Shown here in pieces: positions 53,485 through 63,600 of a DNA stretch of 64,000 bases (positions within the stretch are counted from its first letter, which is position 1; every line of letters begins with the position of its first letter). The position numbers and the translations under genes were made by a program. The DNA is from an uncultured Bacteroidales bacterium (GTDB taxonomy: Bacteria; Bacteroidota; Bacteroidia; Bacteroidales; UBA1715): assembly GCA_937892155.1 (NCBI GenBank), contig CALAUG010000022.1, forward strand, positions 1 through 64,000, read 5' to 3'. Under the pieces are notes generated by a model, which saw only the letters and a list, made by a program, of their open reading frames with translations, was not told the origin of the DNA and ran no database searches.

Positions 53485-54369
53485 TCATTGTTTAGAAACA
53501 ATGTCGTCTTGATTCTTTGCTCCTGAATTTTGATTATTAGCTATTCTTGCAACAATTCCGTCTGCCGAAAGTTCCATTTTGTAAAATGCGAACCATTTCT
53601 TTCCTAAGTCTTTTAGCGAAGCACCTACCATATACACAGAATCGTCAATCAACAAAAATCTGTCGTGGGATTGTTTGAATTCGTTTATTGTTATAGGACG
53701 ATATTGATTATTATGTTTTTCAATGTCAAGTTGTAGTTGCTTAGAAATCTGTTTCGTGTAAATTGTTGCCGAAACATTGTCGTTTCGTTTGTCGAGCATT
53801 GTGAGAACTGTATCATCCACAAAATTGTCTATTAAAACAATACGTTTTCGTGCTAAGCGAATTATATCGTTGATGAACTTATAGGCTTCGAATATTTGTC
53901 CGTCAAATAATATACCTTGTTGCGGCGGCAACGATGTTTGAATAAAAAAATCTATTCTTTCTTCTGCATGGGTCATTCGTTGTTCCAAATGCTCGAATCG
54001 TTGGTTGGCAGAAAATCCATTCAATAAAATTTCTTTTAACTTAGCTGTTGCCCATTGCCTGAAAAAAGTTCCTTGAACACTTTTTACCCTATAACCAACA
54101 GAAATAATAACGTCAAGATTGTAATATTCAACATTATATATTTTCCCATCCGACGCAGTTGTTGCAATTTTTGCAACAACTGATTGCTGAATTAATTCAT
54201 TTTCTGCAAAAACATTACGGATATGTCTGGAAATAACCGATTTATCTCTTCCAAACAACAATGTCATTTGATTTAAATTGAGCCACACTGTTTCTTTCTC
54301 GAACCGAACATCTAATTTGATTTCCTCGTTCGGTTGATACAAAATTATTTCACCTGAATTTTGTTCCAT
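53485..54369 (-). CDS. RhuM-like DNA-binding protein with C-terminal PLD-like domain
   Basis: A 294-residue cytoplasmic protein in two parts. Residues about 1-150 match the virulence RhuM (Bro-N-like) family: 'DVRFEKETVWLNLNQMTLLFGRD' and 'YNLDVIISVGYRVKSVQGTFFRQW' are characteristic. Residues about 165-285 resemble a phospholipase-D-type domain; 'SHDRFLLIDD' has the H-x-(K/R)-x4-D spacing of an HKD half-site, with Arg in place of Lys, followed by 'MVGASLKDLGKKWFAFYKM'. RhuM genes are common in mobile islands and restriction loci. It is flanked by a promoter-bearing direct repeat. Function: nucleic-acid related, probably defence or regulation; not proven. Confidence 0.8.
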   Translation of the reverse strand: MEQNSGEIILYQPNEEIKLDVRFEKETVWLNLNQMTLLFGRDKSVISRHIRNVFAENELIQQSVVAKIATTASDGKIYNVEYYNLDVIISVGYRVKSVQGTFFRQWATAKLKEILLNGFSANQRFEHLEQRMTHAEERIDFFIQTSLPPQQGILFDGQIFEAYKFINDIIRLARKRIVLIDNFVDDTVLTMLDKRNDNVSATIYTKQISKQLQLDIEKHNNQYRPITINEFKQSHDRFLLIDDSVYMVGASLKDLGKKWFAFYKMELSADGIVARIANNQNSGAKNQDDIVSKQ

Positions 54370-54397
54370 TTTGCGCTATTTTCATTAATTGGTTACG

Positions 54398-54440
54398 CAA
54401 AGATAACAAAATAGTGTTTAGAGTTTGGCGATAAATAAAA
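54398..54440 (-). repeat. Promoter-containing direct repeat, copy B
   Basis: 43-base match of copy A (53401-53450), lacking one 7-base unit. It contains the TATCTTTG box of the RhuM-like gene (54398-54405), 29 bases before its ATG, and begins where the terminator of the GIY-YIG gene ends. Confidence 0.8.
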
Positions 54441-54469
54441 AACCTCCGAGACTTCCGCTCCGAAGGTTT
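54440..54469 (-). terminator. Terminator of the mannan/GIY-YIG operon
   Basis: On the minus strand AAACCT-TCGGAG pairs with CTCGG-AGGTTT (one G-U, one bulge) and runs into a T-rich tail (TTTTTTATTT). It lies between the GIY-YIG gene stop (54532) and repeat copy B, so it should end the operon that starts at 60380. Confidence 0.7.
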
Positions 54470-54531
54470 AATTGTCAATTATCTTGAAGTACATTGAACT
54501 TTAGAATGGATGCTCAATATTGAATACTAGA

Positions 54532-55191
54532 TTATTTGTTTGATTCTAATCTATTTCGTAAATCTACTAATTTTTCGCCTTTATAAGTAAACCATAATGT
54601 TCCTTGAACAGGATAGTGAAAACCTTTTAATTTTTGAGCTAAAGCTGATAATGAAGTTGTTTCACCGTTGTATTGAATGTGTCTATCGTCAACAACAATA
54701 GCTTTGATATTTGAGTCATCAATAAAGGTTATTTCACTTCCAAACGGAATGTTACAATCTCCGAAACGAAAGGCTCCTTTTCGTGCATTTTCTCGTTCTT
54801 CGTTTGCTTGTTTTTCATCTTCAATTTCGTGGCCTTCAGGTTTCATTCTTTTTAATCTGTCAAGTGTGCCGCTAATTTTTGCGATACATTCTAATAGATT
54901 ATATGCATCTTCTGCCGACATTGCATAAAATTCCTTAACACGTTCTTTCCCGTCAAATGTTTCGATTGTACGTAAATCAGGGTTTATAGTGTCAATTAAT
55001 TTGTGCAATTCTTTGTCTGTCAATTCTTTATCGACTTTGTAGATGGCGTAAACACGAAATGCAAAAGGAATAGTTTCGCTTCTGTTTAGTTGTTTCAATC
55101 TTTTTTCGATGTCTGTTGCATATCCAATCTTTACGTATTCAGGGAAAGATGGATTGGTTAATATGTATATAACTCCTTTTGCCATAGTCAT
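54532..55191 (-). CDS. GIY-YIG (T5orf172-type) nuclease with C-terminal RAMA-like domain
   Basis: A 219-residue protein. The N-terminus 'GVIYILTNPSFPEYVKIGYA' is a GIY-YIG core of the T5orf172/MUG113 type, with the following helix 'DIEKRLKQLNRSETIP'. Residues about 145-219 ('IPFGSEITFIDD', 'KAIVVDDRHIQYNGETTSLSALAQKL') resemble the RAMA/DUF4357 module found in restriction-associated proteins. The ATG lies one base after the transporter stop codon, so it is cotranscribed, and the terminator comes after it. A nuclease in a sugar-utilisation operon is unexpected. An alternative start two codons on (55185) is possible. Confidence 0.8.
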   Translation of the reverse strand: MTMAKGVIYILTNPSFPEYVKIGYATDIEKRLKQLNRSETIPFAFRVYAIYKVDKELTDKELHKLIDTINPDLRTIETFDGKERVKEFYAMSAEDAYNLLECIAKISGTLDRLKRMKPEGHEIEDEKQANEERENARKGAFRFGDCNIPFGSEITFIDDSNIKAIVVDDRHIQYNGETTSLSALAQKLKGFHYPVQGTLWFTYKGEKLVDLRNRLESNK

Positions 55192-55192
55192 C

Positions 55193-56875
55193 TTATTTTT
55201 CCGCTTCTGCTCTGCGTTCTTTCAAAATCTTCTCGTTCTCTGCCACAACTTTGTCGTTAAGAGGGTAGAACAAGAAAATGATGATGGAAATAACTCCAAG
55301 AATTGCAGGGATAATTGTGAACATCATCAATAGTCCTCGTGTTGATTCTGCTGTTTGTATTTCGTTTGGCGAGAATCCTACTTGTGCCATAAGCGTCAGT
55401 GCTATGTATGCGCCTATTGCCCAACCAATTTTTTGTGACATTGTTGATGCCGAGAATATCAATCCTGTTGCGCGTTGGCCGTTCTTCAATTCGGAATAGT
55501 CGGCTATGTCGGCGTACATTGCCCACAACAATACGCTCAATGGTCCGCCAGTGAATGAGCCAAGGAATTGGCATACGTACAATAAATAAATTTGTGATGG
55601 ATCGAACACATAAACTATTGCTGTTGAAATGATTGAGATAATGAAAAATGCAATGAAAACTTTTTGTTTTCCATATCGTACCGAAAACCAGCTCACTGCC
55701 AACACGCCTAACAACGATGCCAATTGTCCGATTACGTTGTAAACCGATACAAGTGCGTTGTAGTCGAGTGTTTGCTCGCCTAAAAATGGAATGGTGAGTG
55801 TTTGCGTTTGGATAATGTATTTAAAATAATGTACCGTAACGCTGCTTCGCGTTGCTGTGTACAAAATGAACGTAAGCGTTGCAAATACAAGAATCAGCCA
55901 TGGTTTGTTGGTGAACAATTCTTTCAAATCCTTTCCTACGGAGTTCTTCGCAACATTTTTAGGTGGCTGCACGCGTTCTTTAGTTCCTTTAAATGTGATG
56001 AAAAAGAATATGATGGCGCATACGCCTATAATCATAAAGAATCGAGACCAACCTTTTGCAGGAACCGAAATTTTTGAAACGGAAATCTCGGAATCTTCAG
56101 CGAAAATTTCGTCAAGCGCAATGTCTTTTGTGCCGAAACCTTCCTGAAGTTTCACAACCATTCCTGTTGCTGTGCTGTAAATTGTATCGCGACTTTCTGT
56201 ATCGTCGTTGTTGAAGATTGTAATGTCGAGAGTTTTGCTTGTCGTGCCGTTGTCTAGCGTTACATTCACCAATCCTTGCGATTCTTGTTCGTTGAGAGTG
56301 AGTGTTTTACCAGAAATTTCTGTTGTAACAATGGAATTGTTGTTTTCGCCCAATTTTTGCGTCATTGGTAGCAATGTTGCCGAAATAATGATGCCGGCGG
56401 CGAAAGCAAAAATGAATTTGATTGACGAAACGCTCGTACGTTCGTTGGAATTTGGCGAAATCACGCCAAGTAGCGAAGTGTACGGAATGTTGATGATTGT
56501 GTATATAATCATTACGAGCATAAATGTGGTGTATGCCCAGATGGTTTTTCCTGTCAGTCCAAAATTGGGAGTTGTGAATGTAAGCACGCCAACTATTGCC
56601 AACGGAATGCAGAACCAAAGCAAATACGGACGGAATTTTCCCCAACGTGTTTCGGTTCGGTCGGCTATCATTCCCATAACAGGGTCGTTCACTCCGTCGA
56701 AAATACGTGTGATTAAGAACATTGTGGCTGCAATTCCTGCTGGAAGCAAAAATACATCGGTGTAGAAATAGGTGAAGTACAGCATGAATGTTTGCCAGTA
56801 AAGGCACGATGCCAAATCACCAAATCCGTAACAAAATTTTTCTTTGAACTGTAATTTTCCGTCAGTTTGTTCCAT
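55193..56875 (-). CDS. GPH-type (MFS) sugar:cation symporter with an inserted periplasmic domain
   Basis: A 560-residue transporter. The N-terminal 'FCYGFGDLASCLYW' and 'MGMIADRTETRWGKFRPYLLW' are glycoside-pentoside-hexuronide family signatures, and 12 helices are predictable. Between helices 5 and 6 (about residues 180-270) there is a beta-rich, highly hydrophilic segment ('SGKTLTLNEQESQGLVNVTL' and similar) that should lie in the periplasm. GPH transporters are normally about 450-480 residues, so roughly 90 residues are extra. It imports the oligosaccharides released by the GH5 enzymes. TAATG overlap with the GH5 gene upstream. Confidence 0.9.
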   Translation of the reverse strand: MEQTDGKLQFKEKFCYGFGDLASCLYWQTFMLYFTYFYTDVFLLPAGIAATMFLITRIFDGVNDPVMGMIADRTETRWGKFRPYLLWFCIPLAIVGVLTFTTPNFGLTGKTIWAYTTFMLVMIIYTIINIPYTSLLGVISPNSNERTSVSSIKFIFAFAAGIIISATLLPMTQKLGENNNSIVTTEISGKTLTLNEQESQGLVNVTLDNGTTSKTLDITIFNNDDTESRDTIYSTATGMVVKLQEGFGTKDIALDEIFAEDSEISVSKISVPAKGWSRFFMIIGVCAIIFFFITFKGTKERVQPPKNVAKNSVGKDLKELFTNKPWLILVFATLTFILYTATRSSVTVHYFKYIIQTQTLTIPFLGEQTLDYNALVSVYNVIGQLASLLGVLAVSWFSVRYGKQKVFIAFFIISIISTAIVYVFDPSQIYLLYVCQFLGSFTGGPLSVLLWAMYADIADYSELKNGQRATGLIFSASTMSQKIGWAIGAYIALTLMAQVGFSPNEIQTAESTRGLLMMFTIIPAILGVISIIIFLFYPLNDKVVAENEKILKERRAEAEK

Positions 56876-57942
56876 TATTTAGATTTTAAGTTTTGTTTTA
56901 CTTTTTTGGAGAAATTTTTTCCTCCGTCGCCAAAGGTATTAAGATTTCCGAAATCTCCTTCGCCCGCACCATTTGATGTCCACGGAAAAACTCCTGCATA
57001 ACCTAATGAATAGGGTAAAGAAAAAATTTCTTCGTACGTAATCGGAAATCCGTAAATTGTATTGTTTCCTGGAGTTTCGCCAATAATGCACGGTTTGTCG
57101 TTTAATCCCCAATATTCTGGATTTTTGTGAAATGGATTATCAAATTGATTTGTCCATTCATAATAGTGTATTTGCCAGAAATCAAGATAGGCGAGAGGGT
57201 TCATCGTCATATCCTGTAATATTTCGTCGCTCCATTTGTTTCCGTCAATTTTGTCACAGCTCCATTTTACAGCTGCACTTCCAACGGTTACGAGAATAGG
57301 GCTTTTAACTTCGTGAATAGCGGCGGCGCACATACCGACGAACATTTGCATATAATCCCATTCAAGTCCGCCGTACTTTTTGTGTTCGTGAATCCATTCC
57401 GGTTCGTTGCATAAGTCAATAGCAAACAAGTACGGATTGTTTTTGTAGCGCTCAACAAGTGGAATTAAAAATGTATCGCAGTATTGTTTGACCTTTTGCG
57501 TGCAGGCAAGTAGCGCCATCCAATTCTCCGATTCCTTTTTGGTGTTGTCTAAATGATCGAACGACATAACTGTTGCCAAAATGTATATGTGATGTTTTTG
57601 AGCTTTGGCAAGCATATCGTCCATGTTGTTCCAAAATTGTTGCGATGCTGCGTGTGGCACACCTTCATTGTCAACCGTCGGTTGGCCTAAAGCGTCGCAG
57701 CTAATCCAAATTCGCGAAGCATTGAAGCCATATTGTTCCAAACGTGAAAATTCCTGTTCCCAAAAATCGCCGTTGTAGTTTCCTCCAAAATCATTCCAGT
57801 TGTCCCACGGCGTGTTTGCACCGACAAAGAAACATTCTTTTCCGTTGAGCATAAACTTGTTTCCAGAAATAGAAATCCTTTGTTGTGCAAAAGTAGAACA
57901 ACAAAGGATTAATGAAAATGTGATAACCAAAAGTCGTTTCAT
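56875..57942 (-). CDS. Secreted GH5 endo-glycosidase (mannanase-like)
   Basis: A 355-residue secreted enzyme (signal peptide ending near STFAQ), single GH5 (TIM-barrel) domain. 'LNGKECFFVGANTPWDNWNDFG' opens the barrel, the acid/base Glu is in 'IDLCNEPEWIHEH' (about 180) and the nucleophile Glu in 'PCIIGETPGNNTI' (about 290). Its position with a GH130 phosphorylase and a GPH symporter, together with the resemblance to mannan-active GH5 members, suggests endo-beta-1,4-mannanase. Stop and start overlap with both neighbours by one base (TAATG). No T9SS domain, so it may stay periplasmic or use another route. Confidence 0.85.
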   Translation of the reverse strand: MKRLLVITFSLILCCSTFAQQRISISGNKFMLNGKECFFVGANTPWDNWNDFGGNYNGDFWEQEFSRLEQYGFNASRIWISCDALGQPTVDNEGVPHAASQQFWNNMDDMLAKAQKHHIYILATVMSFDHLDNTKKESENWMALLACTQKVKQYCDTFLIPLVERYKNNPYLFAIDLCNEPEWIHEHKKYGGLEWDYMQMFVGMCAAAIHEVKSPILVTVGSAAVKWSCDKIDGNKWSDEILQDMTMNPLAYLDFWQIHYYEWTNQFDNPFHKNPEYWGLNDKPCIIGETPGNNTIYGFPITYEEIFSLPYSLGYAGVFPWTSNGAGEGDFGNLNTFGDGGKNFSKKVKQNLKSK

Positions 57943-60380
57943 TATTCTATAATGACTTTTGATTTGAATGTTTCGCCGTTTATGCGGATAGAAACTGCAT
58001 AGATTCCTTTAGCAAGACCATCAGTTAAGAATGTTGCTTGTCCATTGGTAAATATTGCATATTTAATGGCTGCAAGTTTTCCATCTGCATTTGAGAATGA
58101 TGCTAAAGCTTTTCCATTTGCATTAGGAATTGTGATAGTGAATGAATCTTTAAAACAAGGATTTGGATAAATTGTTGCTTGATTGTCAATAGTAGCAATT
58201 GCAGTTTGAGCAGGGAATACTTTCACTTTGAATTCTTTGCTTGCGCTTGTCCCTGCGTAATCTTGAGCAATTATTTTAAAAATGGTTGTTCCTGTGTCGG
58301 CAGCTTGTGGAATTCCGCTTATTGTTAATCTCTCAGGGTCAAAGTTAAGCCAATTCGGCATATCCGTTGTGGAAATAGATAACACATCGTAGTCTTCATC
58401 GCTAAAGAGTGTTCGTAAGTTCTTTTGGTATGAAAATAATTCATTTGTATAGCATGCTTGATAGATTTGTTGTTTTGAGACAACTTTAGTAGGATGGTTA
58501 TCATTGATTTCTTTATAGGCTTCCACTTCTGTCAATGAATATCCCCATTCTGTTGCACGTTCTGTAAATGTGATTTTTATATAGCGGCAAGTAACGGGTT
58601 TTTCGAGAATGATGTTACTTTTTATTGTTTGTCCTTTTGATACAGCAAAAACCGTGTCCCAATGTTCTTTGTCGTTTGAAACTTCAATATTGTATGCTTG
58701 TGCGTAAGCACCTTTTTCTCCTGTCCATTCCCAATTTAGAACAAGCCGTTGAATTTCGTATTCGTTGAACATATCGAACAATAGATATTGATCATCCTCG
58801 TAAAGCGAACTCCAGCGTGTTGTATCTCCGTCTGTTGCAAAATATTGAGGATGTAGGTCGTTTTCAATACTTGAAGCAACAACCCAAGCGTGTAACAATT
58901 TGTTGTCGGAGTCAAACTTGTTGTCGCGGATAAATACATAGAATGTTAATGAAACAGTTTTGTCTCCCTTATCTGTTGCAGAAATTGTTATTGTTGCATT
59001 ATCTGTTTCAGTAGCTTTTGCTTCAAAATTTATAAAGCCATCATCGTCAATTTCGACGGAAATAATGTTTTCATCGAAAGAGCAAGAGAATTTTAGTGGG
59101 TCGTTAGGGTCGTCACCAAAATAATCATTTACATTGGCGTATTTCATGATTTTTTCAGAGCCGACGAATACAATAGTGTCTGCTAATTTGCCTTTTGTGA
59201 ATGGCATATAGTTGAAGTTTTCATCGTGTTTTACGATAATATGTTCAGGATATAACTTTCGTAATGTGTCCATAGATTCACGCATATCGTCCAAACCGCC
59301 ATTGCCGTCGTGCGCGGAATATGTCCATCCCCAACCTCCGGCATATCCGTTTTGATAAAGCCAAAGCATAGCTTTTGTCGTATTCTTTTGAGCCGTTACA
59401 GGTAATAGCCAAGCAGAACCTTGTGTTTTTACAATACCGTGAGCTGGAAATTCTCCGATAATGATAGGCTTCCTGTCTTTAGGCTGATCATTAGCAGTAA
59501 AGTAATCGTACGTTTTGTGGAATGGAGAATATGCTTGTCCACGTTCGCTCGGGTAGTAGTGGAACATAAAGAAATCCAAATATCCGTCTGGGTCACCACC
59601 ATTGGCTACAAGCGCAGAATCCGTATAATAGTTTTTACCCTGATTGCCGCCTGTTTCATAATTTGCGGTAGAAAGGATATACCAGTTACCATTTGAGACT
59701 TTTGCGTTTGGATCAGTTCTATGGATTGCACCTGCACAACGATTTACAAATTTTTGAATGTATGACATATCTATATGTTCGGTTGTTGTCCAACCCGATA
59801 AATCCGTCATTCCTTCCGGCTCATTGAAAATTTCCCAGCAAAGAATGGCAGTATGGTTTTTTACTTTTTCCACCATAGGTATCAAAGCATTGTCAATATA
59901 GGCTTGCGTAGCTTCGTCTTCTGTTAAAAGTTTTTTGTTTTTGGCAATTCGTGCTTTCCCGACAGAACTGCTTTGGTCTCCTGAATCATTTTTTACCAGC
60001 ATTCCGTGAGCCCATAAACAAAGACTGACAACAAGACCATGCTCAGCAGCTATATCCAAAGCCAATGCAAGATTGTCAAGAGCTTTAGCATCAATACCAG
60101 TAACCAAATTTGTCTGAGGATCGTATGTTGGTGTGCTTCTTCCATCAACGTGTAACCACCACCGAAGCGAATTACCACCAGCGCTCGCAACATCCTCGCA
60201 TATAGCTGTCCATTTCTGGCTGTCAAATCCTGTTAAATCATTTCCATAATTTATCCATGCTACATTAATACCGCTTAGAAACAAGTCCTGACCCTTGTGA
60301 TTAATGAAATTTTGAGATTTTGCAGAAAGTGTAAATAATACACTAACAAATGTGACCGTAAGTAACTTAAAAAATTTCAT
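57942..60380 (-). CDS. Secreted GH5 endo-glycosidase with F5/8-type module and T9SS sorting domain
   Basis: An 812-residue multidomain enzyme. The signal peptide ends near LSAKSQ. GH5 catalytic domain about 25-385, acid/base Glu in 'CWEIFNEPEGMT' (about 170) and nucleophile in 'PIIIGEFPAHGI' (about 295). Then a beta-domain (about 390-490), an F5/8 type C-like carbohydrate module (about 495-640; 'ATDGDTTRWSSLYEDDQYLLFDM'), an Ig/He_PIG-like domain (about 645-735) and a T9SS type A sorting domain ('TIYPNPCFKDSFTI' to 'FKSKVIIE'). Surface-exposed polysaccharide cutter, probably beta-mannan; first gene of the operon, promoter TATATTTG at 60433-60440. Confidence 0.9.
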   Translation of the reverse strand: MKFFKLLTVTFVSVLFTLSAKSQNFINHKGQDLFLSGINVAWINYGNDLTGFDSQKWTAICEDVASAGGNSLRWWLHVDGRSTPTYDPQTNLVTGIDAKALDNLALALDIAAEHGLVVSLCLWAHGMLVKNDSGDQSSSVGKARIAKNKKLLTEDEATQAYIDNALIPMVEKVKNHTAILCWEIFNEPEGMTDLSGWTTTEHIDMSYIQKFVNRCAGAIHRTDPNAKVSNGNWYILSTANYETGGNQGKNYYTDSALVANGGDPDGYLDFFMFHYYPSERGQAYSPFHKTYDYFTANDQPKDRKPIIIGEFPAHGIVKTQGSAWLLPVTAQKNTTKAMLWLYQNGYAGGWGWTYSAHDGNGGLDDMRESMDTLRKLYPEHIIVKHDENFNYMPFTKGKLADTIVFVGSEKIMKYANVNDYFGDDPNDPLKFSCSFDENIISVEIDDDGFINFEAKATETDNATITISATDKGDKTVSLTFYVFIRDNKFDSDNKLLHAWVVASSIENDLHPQYFATDGDTTRWSSLYEDDQYLLFDMFNEYEIQRLVLNWEWTGEKGAYAQAYNIEVSNDKEHWDTVFAVSKGQTIKSNIILEKPVTCRYIKITFTERATEWGYSLTEVEAYKEINDNHPTKVVSKQQIYQACYTNELFSYQKNLRTLFSDEDYDVLSISTTDMPNWLNFDPERLTISGIPQAADTGTTIFKIIAQDYAGTSASKEFKVKVFPAQTAIATIDNQATIYPNPCFKDSFTITIPNANGKALASFSNADGKLAAIKYAIFTNGQATFLTDGLAKGIYAVSIRINGETFKSKVIIE

Positions 60381-60432
60381 ATTCTTTTTTTTGTGAATAA
60401 AATTAGTTTTTTGGATTTTTCTACATAATGGG

Positions 60433-60440
60433 CAAATATA
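60433..60440 (-). promoter_or_regulatory. -7 box (TATATTTG) of the mannan operon
   Basis: Minus-strand TATATTTG lies 52 bases upstream of the first GH5 start. The operon from here reads GH5-T9SS, GH5, symporter, GIY-YIG gene, terminator. Confidence 0.55.
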
Positions 60441-60533
60441 GCAATAAATTTTGAAGAAAGATAGTGAAATTCATTTTATTTAAAAATTGTCAAATTATTA
60501 AAGAAATCATGTCCAAGCAACTTGATTTTTTTC

Positions 60534-60541
60534 TAATTTTG
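60534..60541 (+). promoter_or_regulatory. -7 box (TAATTTTG) of the CotH-kinase gene
   Basis: TAATTTTG lies 79 bases upstream of the ATG at 60621, within the 240-base divergent interval. Confidence 0.5.
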
Positions 60542-60620
60542 AAGGCTTGTATTATGCAAATTAATTTTTTGCTGGTGCAGTTTATGAAAAATGATTGTGT
60601 AAAAAACGGAAAATAAAAAT

Positions 60621-63600
60621 ATGAAAAGGTTTATACTTCAACTGGTATTTCTATGTGGAATTTTGGTGGTAGCCCAAGGCCAAGTAAAGTTCAACGAAGT
60701 TCAGAGTTCAAATGCAACGACGCAGTTAGATCCCGATTTCTTTAAATACAAAGACTGGATTGAGTTGTATAATACGTCATCTTCTACGTTTGATTTGAGT
60801 GGATGTTATATTACTGACAATAAGGATAAACCTCGTAAATGGCAGATTCCATCTGGGCAGTCTATTGCTGGTGGTAAATATTTGATTATTTATTGCGATG
60901 GAGAAGATGTTACAGGTAGGGCAATGCATACAAATTTTAAGCTGTCTGCGTCTGGTGATGTCTTGTTCTTGTATTCTTCTACAATGTTATTGCTTGACTC
61001 TGTAAAGATTGGAACTATAGAAACCGACTATACGTATGGACGCTTGACAAATGGAACGGGCAAGTGGGCTGCTCTTTCTAAACCAACTCCGGGAGCAGCA
61101 AATGTTTCAACGATAGTGAAAGGTCTTGCTCCAAAACCAGTATTCTCAATCGCTGGTGGATACTATAACAAGGAACAAAGTGTTTCGTTGTCAACAGATT
61201 TGCCTGGCGCTGTTATCCGCTATACAACCGATGGCTCGGAACCAACGGAGAGTTCTCCCGTATATTCGGGACCAATTACAGCTAAAAGTACCACTGCGGT
61301 AACTCAAAAATATGGGCACGATCGTAAAGATAAAACTGGTATCCAGCATTATGCGTATCCGTCGACTTTGGATTATCCAAACAACAAATATACTGGCAAT
61401 AGAACGTATGGTTGCGTAATTAAGGCGAAAGTATTCCATGATGATTATGTGCCAAGTAATACTGAAGCCAATACGTACTTTATTAATATAAACAGACGTA
61501 GTTTGCCAGTTGTTTCTATTTCTACTGATTTTGAAAACTTTTTCAATAAGGATACAGGTATTTATATTCAGGGTGTAAAAGGCTTGTATGATGGGTATGT
61601 TACTGCTAACTGGCGTCAAGATTGGGAACGTAAGGTCTTTGTTGAGTATTTTGATGAAAATGGGAACCGTCAGTTTGGTGTTTCTGCGGGAGCAACAACA
61701 ATGGGTGCTGTTTCTCGAAACTACGATATGAAGTCTTTGAATATCGTAATGAAGAAAAAATATGAAGATGGCAATATGAATTATCCGTTGTTTGGTGATG
61801 ATGGTCTTGATACATATAAATCTTTTGTCTTGCGTAATGCAGGAAACGACTGGGAACAAGGTGGAAAAATCCGTGATGCAGCTATTCAACAGGTCCTTCG
61901 TGGACAAATTGATTTGGAAACTCAGGATGTGAATCCAGTTGTAATGTATTTGAACGGTGAATACTGGGGCTTTATCAATATGCGTGAGCGTTACGATGAG
62001 GATTACTTTGCTGGTTATCACGATTATGCCGATGATATTGATTTGCTAAAATGGTGTAATGATAGTACCTATAATTTCCGTGCATCTAAAGGCGATACGC
62101 AACGTCTTGGTGAATTGTTGGCCTATTTGGCTGCAAATTCAATGAAGAATACCGAAAACTACGAGTACGTTAAGGCACATTATATAGATGTGGATAATAT
62201 GATTAATTACTACATCGCACAGTTCTTCTGCCAAAATACCGACTGGCCAACAAACAATATGCGTATGTGGCGTCCTCGAACCGAAAATGGTAAGTTCCGA
62301 TTCCCTTGGTACGATACTGATTTTGGATATGGATTGTGGGGTGGTGACGCCTATACCGATCCTTGGGATAACTTTGATAAAGAAAGTTATAAGAAAAAAA
62401 CGTCTGTTGCGCTATTGAACTATATGCTTGAAAACGAGGAATTTAAGGCTGATTTTGTTCAACGTTTTTATGCTATGATGGCAACTTTGTATCAATATGA
62501 TAGATTTAAAACAATCGCAACAGATTTAGATAATAAGGTCTCATCTGAACGTAGTGCGATGATGGACGAATGGACGTGTACGTTGAATGATGGTGAAACG
62601 TGGGGGTATGGTCTCGGTGGTATGAAGAACTGGGCAAAGAACCGTGTCGCCTCTATGGAAGATCATGTCAATGATAAATTCGACAAAAAAGGTACCACTA
62701 CATTAAAAATAAGTTACACTCAATCTCAAGGTCAAGTATATGTATGTACTATACCTGTAGATAATGGATATTCTGCAAAACATCAGAAAAGTCGTGCAAT
62801 TCGTTTGTTGGCAGAACCAAAAGATGGCTATACTTTCAGCTCATGGAAAAATGGTAATACTGTAGTTTCTACAAATCCTGAATATTTTGCAACGATTACG
62901 GCAGAAACTACATTGACTGCAGTATTTGAATCTCGTTCAACGGAAAAGAATTTGTACATAAATGAATTCTTAACATCAAATAGTACCGATGCTGTTGATG
63001 ATGCAAATGAACACGAGGACTGGATTGAAATTTATAATGGGGGGTCTTCTTCCGTTAATTTGGCAGGATTGTATTTGTCGGATGATTCAACAAATTTGAC
63101 TAAATATCAAATTCCTTATGGACATTATAATGAAACTACTATCGCTTCAAAAGGCTTCGTCGTATTCTGGGCTGATAATGATTCTCAGGATGGTGCATTG
63201 CATTTGCCATTTAAATTAGACCGTTCATCTGGAGCAATTTATTTGTCTCAAAAAGGAACCTCTGGTACCGTGACGACGATAGACAAAATCAAATATTTGC
63301 AACAAAATACTGATGTTTCGTATGGTCGTTATCCAGATGGAAATTCAAATTTGACAATTTTTACACAAACGACTCCAGGAACAGAAAATATTATCCCTTC
63401 TGCAACCTATGTTGATGGTTTGGTCATCAACGAATTTATGTCTAAAAACAACGTGACTGTCCGCGAGGAAACTGGTACGTATGCCGATTGGTTCGAAATA
63501 TACAATACGACAAGTAAGGATATTGATTTGGGTGGATTGTTCGTAACAAATGATTTGTCAAACCCAACTAAATATATGATACCAAAAGGAGAATCTGCTA

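Noticed and set aside
56208..56765. 185-codon plus-strand open frame
   Set aside because: Antisense to the GPH symporter, whose transmembrane and family motifs explain the region.
61191..62021. 276-codon minus-strand open frame
   Set aside because: It lies wholly antisense to the CotH-kinase frame, whose domain signatures are clear; the minus product has no recognisable domain.
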